DNA of 64,000 nucleotides from the NCBI GenBank assembly GCA_014529385.2, contig CM043963.1:93057912-93121911 (forward strand), read 5' to 3'. Of this stretch, positions 57,662-64,000 are shown in pieces. The translations under genes and the position numbers were made by a program. Origin of the DNA: Adiantum capillus-veneris (Eukaryota > Streptophyta > Polypodiopsida > Polypodiales > Pteridaceae). Position 1 is the first letter of the stretch, and every line of letters starts with the position of its first letter. The notes under the pieces are model-generated. The model was not told the DNA's origin. It made no database searches and was given only the letters and a program-made list of their open reading frames with translations.

Positions 57662-58762
57662 GGTAGCCGTGGTGTCATGAAGAGAAGATGAGCTAAACTT
57701 GGAAAGGTAAAGCTATTGCTTGTGGACTCAGATTGTACTGAGATCCCTGGCGAAACAACATATGGAGGATCCATCGGGCTTACCGAGGGAGTCCCCATTT
57801 TTGATAAAGTTGATTGCTTAGACTTCCCTGTATCCAAGAATCTCATGAGACCCGTTGAAGGCATGTGGATCCTTTTGTTTTGCCTCTCCAACTCAATAAC
57901 CCTATGGATGACATCACAAACTTTTTGTTGTTGCTCCTCTATGCTAGTAGCACCCTATGTGGATTGTAGGATATCTAACCAACCCACATAATAGGTGTGA
58001 CCTGTGTATAGGTCGGTTAAAGTCTCTGTTTGTAGCTATCCCAATTTTCATTTAGGAACACTCCATCTAGGATTGAGGTGCTAGGAGTGTCCTTTGAACT
58101 AGATGCAATGTGGCTCTCTAGGGTTGACCCTTAGTGGTTGCTAATTTAGAAGCAATTGATTGCTCGACTAGCATGAAGGTTGACATAGGGGCCTTCGACT
58201 TTAGCTCTCCCCATTGCTCTGCCTTGCGTAAGCTCTCGATTCCCTTTTCCCTAGCTACAATGATATATCACTCAACCTCTTGCACTTTGACAAGGCTTCT
58301 AACATCAGGTAATATAACCTTAGAGGGGAATAGCTCTGAAGAGTTAGGGGGTGCAATGAATGGAGTATTCACATGCACACTCTCCTGGAGCATGGGTTCT
58401 ACATTGGTCATGAATGGTGAATCTACTTCCCCATCTCCTTCATTCACATCGCTAGCTCCATGTTCAGAGCGAGTGGCTCTACTCAAAGTCTCTTTCAAAT
58501 GGCTAAACACGCTCGGCCCGAACTGTGGACCCATACCATACATGTCTTGGCTTGAACTATCGGGATTGGGCATTGAGTAACCTTCCATGATGTCGTAGTC
58601 AAAGGAAGAGTCACTAGATGCAATATGTGGGTCCTGAGTGGTACTACCTTGGGTTTCCACGGAGGGTCTAGAACCTAATGTGGAGGAATAATGGGTGTCT
58701 GTGTAAACGAAGACATTCTCTATGTGATCGTCCTCTAGCACACGACCAAAGCATAGGTGCAT
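57662..58762 (-). pseudogene. Copy C gag N-terminal part
   Basis: Frames at 58762-58268 (MHLCFGRVLEDDHIENVFVY; acidic and Ser-rich) and 57891-57646 (MPSTGLMRFLDTGKSKQSTL) match copy B 37900-39020 in order. The segment near 58190 has one base more than copy B at 38480, which shows that B carries the frameshift. Copy C has its own stop near 58130. Confidence 0.75.
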
Positions 58763-59256
58763 ATGACCTCAACACCCTACAAGTGTTGGTGAGTGCCCGT
58801 GAAGGCCGCTCACCTAGTTTTTTGGTGTTTGCAACCCAAATTTACTCTCATTTTTTTTTTTTGGTCCTTTTCCTAACCAAGCCACGAAATATGGCGTGTG
58901 ATAGCTCAAAACAAGCTTCTTGGTTAGAGGGACGTGATGTGCTTTACAACCCCCGATTCGGTTACTTAAAGAGGAATCCTAAAAACGGTCTTTTTCTAGT
59001 CGAAAAGAAGACTAAAATTAGTAAGTTCAAGGGTGTAAGTGTGAAGGGAAGGGTGGTGGACTTGAAAGACTTGTCCCACATGCCCTCCCTTTACCTTAAG
59101 GGGGTAGCCTTTATATATATAGTAGTGTTTGGGCCTGGTCTTGGGCTTGGGGAATGATTCCGATCCCTTCCTTTTAATACAAGATTTTTTCTTTTTTCCT
59201 TTTGTTTTTAAACTTTTTGGTGGGTGTTTAAAATATATATACATATACATATACAT

Positions 59257-59302
<46 letters not shown>

Positions 59303-59727
59303 TTTTCAAATAAACTTTTTTGTGGATAAGGTTGTGCAGCGCACAGAGCCTGCCTAAAATGCACAATTGCAGCTTCAGTACACTAACTAACACTACACAC
59401 TGCACACTAACTAACTACCACATCACACTGCACATTGATAGAATAATCAACCTGCTCACTGTCTGCTGCTCAATGTCTATTACACATTATAGAACTACAC
59501 TAACTAACAGACTTGCTAAAACTTGCACCTTACAGAGCTTAGCAGATTTAACAAAACCTGCACATTGCAGCCACTAACAAATCTAACAAAACTTGCTAAA
59601 ACCTGCACATTACAGCCCCTAACAGATCTAACAAAACCAAAAAGAGATGAAAAGAATGGCTTCAAGAGGCAGCACCGAGTGCTCCTCAAGCTTAGTGCAA
59701 GGCAGTCCCTAGCATTGGTGCAAAAAA
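58763..59727 (-). other. Copy C leader and decayed primer site
   Basis: Noncoding. The primer-site remnant next to the LTR (59708-59725) matches the copy B site weakly. A 36-48 bp unit with TTAGCAAGT and TGCAGGTTTT repeats about three times at 59511-59639. An (AT)n tract lies at 59237-59299. Confidence 0.65.
59237..59299. repeat. (TA)n-rich microsatellite
   Basis: ATACAT repeats pass into a pure TA run of about 16 units. Confidence 0.95.
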
Positions 59728-59985
59728 TGTGTGCTTTTACCGCACGTGTCGAAGGCTGGGAACTTGCCAAACACTATGTGAGAGCCACAAATGCCTGCAA
59801 GAACACAACTAGTCTATCCTAGTAAGTTCAAAGGGGAAATGATGTGTCACTCACCTCTCAATGCTTGTCGTCGTGAAGGATTTCGTGTCGCAAAGAAGAG
59901 GGAGCCGTTGCCGCCATAGGACTCAACCGTCTTGCCACCGCTGATGCTATCGCAATGCTCGATCACTCACACACACACACACACA

Positions 59986-60058
<73 letters not shown>

Positions 60059-60356
60059 ACCCACCCGTGAGCACACATTGGAGAAGAGGGTAGAGGTAGA
60101 GCAAGATACTTCTTTAGCATGTACCTCAAGAATGATTATTTTAGGTCAAAATGGACCTTTTATATGAATCTAATCCATTCACACATGGACGCCCACAGTG
60201 GCCGGTCTTAGCAAAAATCATGTAAAAATGGGATAAGTGGTACGTCTCTCATTGGCAATCACCTACGCACCTATAGAACCGGTAAGCCCGGTCCATGACT
60301 CAAATAAGTGATAAGGTGTCCGTCAAAGGTGATAGGGTGTCCGTAAGTGGTTAACA
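59728..60356 (-). repeat. 5' LTR of copy C (about 629 bp)
   Basis: On the minus strand it starts TGTTAACCACT at 60356 and ends GCACACA at 59728. It shares with the copy B LTRs the TATAAAA box (60158-60164), the GGTGAGTGACACA block and CATTTGTGGCTC. Where B has (GA)n it carries (AC)n(CT)n(AC)n (59968-60056). Confidence 0.85.
59968..60056. repeat. Compound (AC)n(CT)n(AC)n microsatellite in the LTR
   Basis: Three runs separated by a short AAGCAT; same LTR position as the GA tract of copy B. Confidence 0.96.
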
Positions 60357-60817
60357 AATCCCTATGATGACTAGTGAGACTCCCACTCTTTCTTTGGCCT
60401 AGGTTTTGCCTTCACTTTTGTGTGAACGATTATATTACATAGACATTTTATGTATTTGGATATTAGTTGCATGGTTATCCATAGTTCATGCATTGTTTAT
60501 TGACAAAAAATAAGTCATTTTGACATGCATTCTTGTTGAAGTGTATTGTCAGTTTACATTGATGAAGTTACGAGGTCCATGGTGACAAAAACTCAATATA
60601 ATTACGGCTTGCATGATGGACCAAGGAGATGCAACAAATTCATCGATGAGGAATGTGACAATGTGTAGTTGCATTACTCATTGTTCTTTATTGATGAAGC
60701 TTATGGACTTGTCCTTTTTATGGATGTAATTGTGTCATGCCCTTGGATATATTATTTTGATGAGAAAAAAAAGTGTCATTATAATGTGCATCAATTTAGT
60801 ACTAAAAGTGTCTATGC

Positions 60818-60867
<50 letters not shown>

Positions 60868-60959
60868 TTATCTATTGAGGTGTTTGATCAGCTTTTAGGT
60901 TGCTCAAAAAATCTCGCTCAAGCTATGGTAAGAATCCTTCTATTTCAGGATGCTCCTCA
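60357..60959. other. Spacer with a (CT)n tract
   Basis: No gene recognised. A pure CT run of about 22 units lies at 60821-60865. Confidence 0.5.
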
Positions 60960-61925
60960 GGCTCCCTATCTATAGGCACCTCAGACTCACATAAAATGCA
61001 TTGTGAATCTTCCAAGTATCTGGCAACTTCAATCTGAAGGATACATCATTGATTTTCTCTTGAATCTAGAAAGGGCAATAGTATCACATCTTAGATTTGG
61101 AAAAATCAATTCTTTGCCCTTTTGTTTTTCTAGGCGTGCCTTCTCAAATTGTAAAATCACCCAATCATCTTCCTTCAACAAAAAGTCACATCGATGCTTG
61201 TCTACTGCCTTCGTGCACCTTGGCAAAAGCAATGTCCAGATTTTGAGTGTAATGATCTGCATTAAAAATCTTATCTTTGGTGCTTAGAAATGGTGGTATC
61301 TTCTTAGCACACTCGATTACCTCATACGGTGCCTTCCTTGTCGATGAATAAATTGTGTTGTTGTAGGCAAACTCCACCAAGGGGCAAAATACTTTTCCCA
61401 TTGAGTCTTCCGATCTGAAATATAACACTACAACAAATCTAAAGCCACTGAAATGGCTATCTCAGATTTCCTGTTTGTCTGTGGGTGGAAGGAGGACAAG
61501 AACTATGACCGCGTGCCAATGTTCTCCCAGATTGCCCTCCAAACAAAATAGTGAATCGCGGATTTGTTTGAAACAATGGACTTAGGCATACCATGTAATC
61601 AAAAAATCTGTAAAATAAACAGTTTTACCAAATGGTTGGGCTTAACTATTTTCTTTACAGGAATTAAGTGGGCTTGATTATTGAATCTATTAATGACAGT
61701 CCAAATACCATCATTCCCCTCTGAGTCTTAAAATAAAATCCATAATGATGCTTTCCCAAGGATGGGATGTTATAGGTAGAGGGTATAGGAGACCTAGTGC
61801 CTTATGCCTGTCAAACTTGACCTTTTAAAATACTAAGAAACTACAAATAAACTTGTCCACATTCTTGTTGAGCCTTGGCTAATAGAAGTAACTCTCAATA
61901 CCTTTCAAGGTAGTCTCTATGCTAT
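60960..61925 (-). pseudogene. Chromovirus integrase (minus strand)
   Basis: Minus frames read, in order: GIESYFY with PRLNKNVDKFICSF (zinc domain), KVKFDRHKALGLLYPLPITS, HPWESIIMDFI (first core Asp), then after stops FCPLVEFAYNNTIYSSTRKA, PYEVIECAKKIPPFLSTKDK and KHRCDFLLKEDDWVILQFEK. This is the same layout as 20050-20850 but about 3 stops per 100 codons. The core middle (second Asp and Glu) is not readable. Confidence 0.75.
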
Positions 61926-61989
61926 GGTGGCTTGAAAAGGGTGGACAATGGAACTTTGCCAAAAACTTCTCCCTCAAAGGTTGTGTAAC

Positions 61990-62630
61990 ACACAACATCA
62001 TTTTGCACATCAAATAGCCATCCCGTATGGATTAGAAATGTGGGTACAAGGCCAATTCTAGATGAGTTTTCAGAGGCATTTGCAAGAAGGGTGATATATT
62101 CTATAGGGGATTTGTACTCAAGGTATGAACAGTTCCAACTAGCAATGGAAAGGAGGGACTTGACTACCATGATGACACCTTTGGGTTTGGTAAGGATGTG
62201 CCCCTTACCTTAGGAAACAACTAATTTAGTTGCACACATGATGAATGGTATGAACAAAGTCCTACGAGACTTCATACCTCAAACTATGATGCCCTTTCTT
62301 GATGATGTGTTGATCAAAGGATGCAATGTAAGTGATATAGATGTGGGTCTAGACTTGAGGGGGTGCCGCAAAGGATGCAATGTAAGTGATATAGATGTGG
62401 GTCTAGACTTGAGGGGATGCCGCAAGTATGTGGCAAAGCATATCAATGATTGTGATAAGATCTTGTCAAGGTTGGAAGAATTGAATCTTACCTTGTCTGG
62501 GCAAAAGTCAATGTTTGGTGTGAATGAAGTTCATATGTGCGGGCCATATGGTAGAAGGCTTTGTCCTACAAAAATTGATGTAATTCAAAGAATGAAAGAG
62601 ATATGTATAAATGTGACGGAGGTTTGAAGG
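61990..62630 (+). pseudogene. Unusual gypsy reverse transcriptase
   Basis: One frame runs from about 61990 with LDEFSEAFARRVIYSIGDLY, SRYEQFQLAMERRDLTTMMT and PLGLVRMCPLP, meets a TAG at 62212, and goes on to the catalytic MPFLDDVLIKG (both Asp present). Directly after it an 18-residue segment is repeated twice in tandem. Then come HINDCDKILSRLEELNLTLS and the thumb (CGPYGRRLCPTKIDVIQRM). Apart from the stop and the repeat, the domain is well kept. Confidence 0.8.
62316..62423 (+). repeat. In-frame 54-bp tandem duplication in the RT
   Basis: Units 62316-62369 and 62370-62423 differ at one base and each encode KGCNVSDIDVGLDLRGCR. They sit a few residues after the FLDD active site and keep the frame open. 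Confidence 0.95.
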
Positions 62631-63154
62631 TTTTTGGGTGCATATGTGTTTTATGTTATTTGGATTCCACATTATGCGCACGTAGCAGAACCTTTGTATC
62701 AACTCTTGAGAAAGAACCAAAAATTTCAATGGGAAGAAATGCATACACATTCCATGAGGAAATTAAAAGAGTTGTTGCTTATGTTGCCAACTTTGAGGAA
62801 AGTAGACTATGAATGTGGAAGACATGTGATTGTGATAGGGAATACTAGCCCCACATGAAATGGATGAAGATGGTAAGCGATATATAGTGATATGCTCGCC
62901 AATGAAATTATTCACAGGTGAGAAGGAAATTATGGGGAGCAATTACAACATTGAAATGTGATAAAGAGTATCTAATAGGAGAAAATGTAATTGTGGATAT
63001 TGATTGTCTACCTCTTCTTGGAATGATCACAAGTTGCTCAACTCCTTTGTGTTGCTCAACTCCTGACATTGCTATGTTGAGATGAATTGCCTACATAAAG
63101 TCCCTGAATCTTGAATTTAAGCATATTGTAGGGAAAGATAATTCAGTTCCAAAT
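62631..63154 (+). pseudogene. Unusual gypsy RT connection and RNase H
   Basis: RFLGAYVFYVIWIPHYAHVA, EPLYQLLRKNQKFQWEEMHT and LKELLLMLPTLRKVDYECGR match the connection and RNase H opening. Beyond 62860 frames are full of stops; only short matches such as DIDCLPLLGM-like residues can be seen. Confidence 0.6.
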
Positions 63155-64000
63155 ATGCATTCAAGAGCAGGATATGAAAATGAAGAAGAAATGAATGTCA
63201 AGGGTAATGATGTAGGCACAAGGTTTTATCGTAGCTCTAATGCAAAGGGTGACCATGTTTGCCTGTCAAATGCACTTGAGTCATTTACAGAGGACCTATA
63301 TCAAGGTGATTGTTTGCTCATTGGAAGTTATCTAAGCACTTTGATAAGGCAATAAGGGTGGAATAATCAAGAGTTCAAAAGAATATGCAAAAAATTCTAT
63401 GGATACTTTTTGAAAGATGGATACTTGTGGAAGCATCCAAAACAAAGAAATGGGATGCCATTGAGGGTTGTTAACGTTGACGACACTAAAAAGGACCTTA
63501 TCAAAAAGTTTCATGAGAGTATTTATATTGGGCATAGAGGTGTATGGGCCACCTCTACTAAAATCAAAGAGAGGTATTGGTGGAAAGGTATGTATAAAGA
63601 TGTATCTCATTTTGTTTAGTCTTATGAAATGTGTCGAATGTATTCAAATGTACGTCATCGTGATGGGCTGCACCCTACATACCCACTGGCTATGCACTAT
63701 AAGTGGGTAGAAGATTTGGTTACAATGCCACTGGGTTTATGGCAAATGAGATACATAGTGCTTGCATGAGAAAACTTAACTAATTAGGTTAAAGGTCGTG
63801 CTTTAAGAACAAAAAGCACAAAAGGGATATGCCAATTCCTCTTAGACATTGTGATTAGCCGGTATGGATGTGTTGAGAAAATAAAAAATGATAGGGGTGA
63901 GATGGATGCCGACAAAGCCAGGGAGTTTTTCTCTAGATTGGGCATTAAACTCGATCTCACTATATTGCATAAAATCCTCAAGGGAATGGTAAATCAGAAC
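63155..64000 (+). pseudogene. Unusual gypsy integrase
   Basis: The zinc domain shows KKFHESIYIGHRGVWATSTK, IKERYWWKGMYKDVSHFV, a TAG (63617), and SYEMCRMYSNVRHRDGLHPT with one of the usual cysteines read as Tyr-Glu-Met-Cys. The core includes YKWVEDLVTMPLG (first Asp), GRALRTKSTKGICQFLLDIV and EKIKNDRGEMDADKAREFFS (second Asp). The catalytic Glu would lie beyond 64000. Confidence 0.75.

Larger units (their letters stand above)
55020..60356 (-). mobile_element. Athila-like gypsy G1 copy C (5' LTR, leader and gag only)
   Basis: Read on the minus strand it has a 5' LTR homologous to those of copy B, a decayed primer site, a leader and a gag collinear with 37876-41640 of copy B. Similarity ends at about 55020 (copy B about 41640), so protease, pol and 3' LTR are missing. 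LTR and leader are clearly more diverged from B than the B LTRs from each other, so C is older or a sister lineage. Confidence 0.9.
61990..64000 (+). mobile_element. Ty3/gypsy pol fragment of an unusual lineage, running off the window
   Basis: RT, RNase H and integrase follow in one direction. Sequence signatures (YSRYEQFQL, RDLTTMMTPLGLVRM, and an integrase with GRALRTKSTKGICQFLLD and NDRGEMDADKAREFFSRLGI) differ from both the G1 and chromovirus copies here. It continues past 64000, and its left edge abuts the minus-strand chromovirus scrap. Confidence 0.75.

Overview
This is nuclear DNA of a land plant. The only intact gene is a six-exon gene for the photosystem II minor antenna protein CP26 (Lhcb5), at 25936-28676 on the + strand. 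Almost everything else is decayed transposon sequence, AT-rich spacer and very frequent (AC)n and (AG)n microsatellites. One gene in 64 kb points to a large, repeat-rich genome. I could not fix the species. A fern, lycophyte or gymnosperm would fit as well as an angiosperm, and one gypsy lineage (61990-64000) looks unlike the usual angiosperm families.

Layout. 1-2937 is a broken Athila-like Ty3/gypsy copy (called family G1, copy A). 4330-7005 is a scrambled Ty1/copia pol with a large internal duplication. 7465-14275 is spacer bounded by two inverted copies of one MITE; between them lie a 96-bp palindrome, a palindrome-bearing tandem repeat and unrecognised coding remnants. 14.6-18 kb is AT-rich and holds an eight-unit tandem array. 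18090-21270 is a chromodomain-type gypsy pol (chromovirus) with a probable 3' end out to about 23250. 24.2-25.3 kb has a short copia LTR with its primer-binding site and two gypsy scraps. 25755-28676 is the Lhcb5 promoter and gene. 28.7-36.5 kb is mostly unrecognised spacer with fragments of chromovirus integrase, a probable LINE and a copia LTR.

36506-48091 is the best structural feature: a whole Athila-like element (G1 copy B). It has two LTRs (586 and 636 bp), a TATAT target duplication, a tRNA-Asp type primer-binding site, a polypurine tract, gag, protease, a dead reverse transcriptase, and unexplained open frames before the 3' LTR. 48.1-51.8 kb holds an 8-bp-TSD MITE, a repeat-coding open frame and a giant (AC)n tract. 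51756-53088 is a minus-strand copia remnant with gag but no pol. 54.1-54.9 kb has four hairpins and a long (GA)n. 55020-60356 is G1 copy C on the minus strand (5' LTR plus gag, no pol). 60960-64000 has two gypsy fragments pointing away from each other.

Function. Lhcb5 is the only locus likely to make a working protein; it binds chlorophyll a/b in thylakoids. The retroelement frames all carry stops, frameshifts, deletions or lost catalytic residues. I found no operon-like or defence-like system. The points most worth checking are the hairpin loci, the complementary deletions of G1 copies A and B, the unusual gag with four zinc knuckles, the extra frames of copy B, and the fungal-type gypsy integrase.
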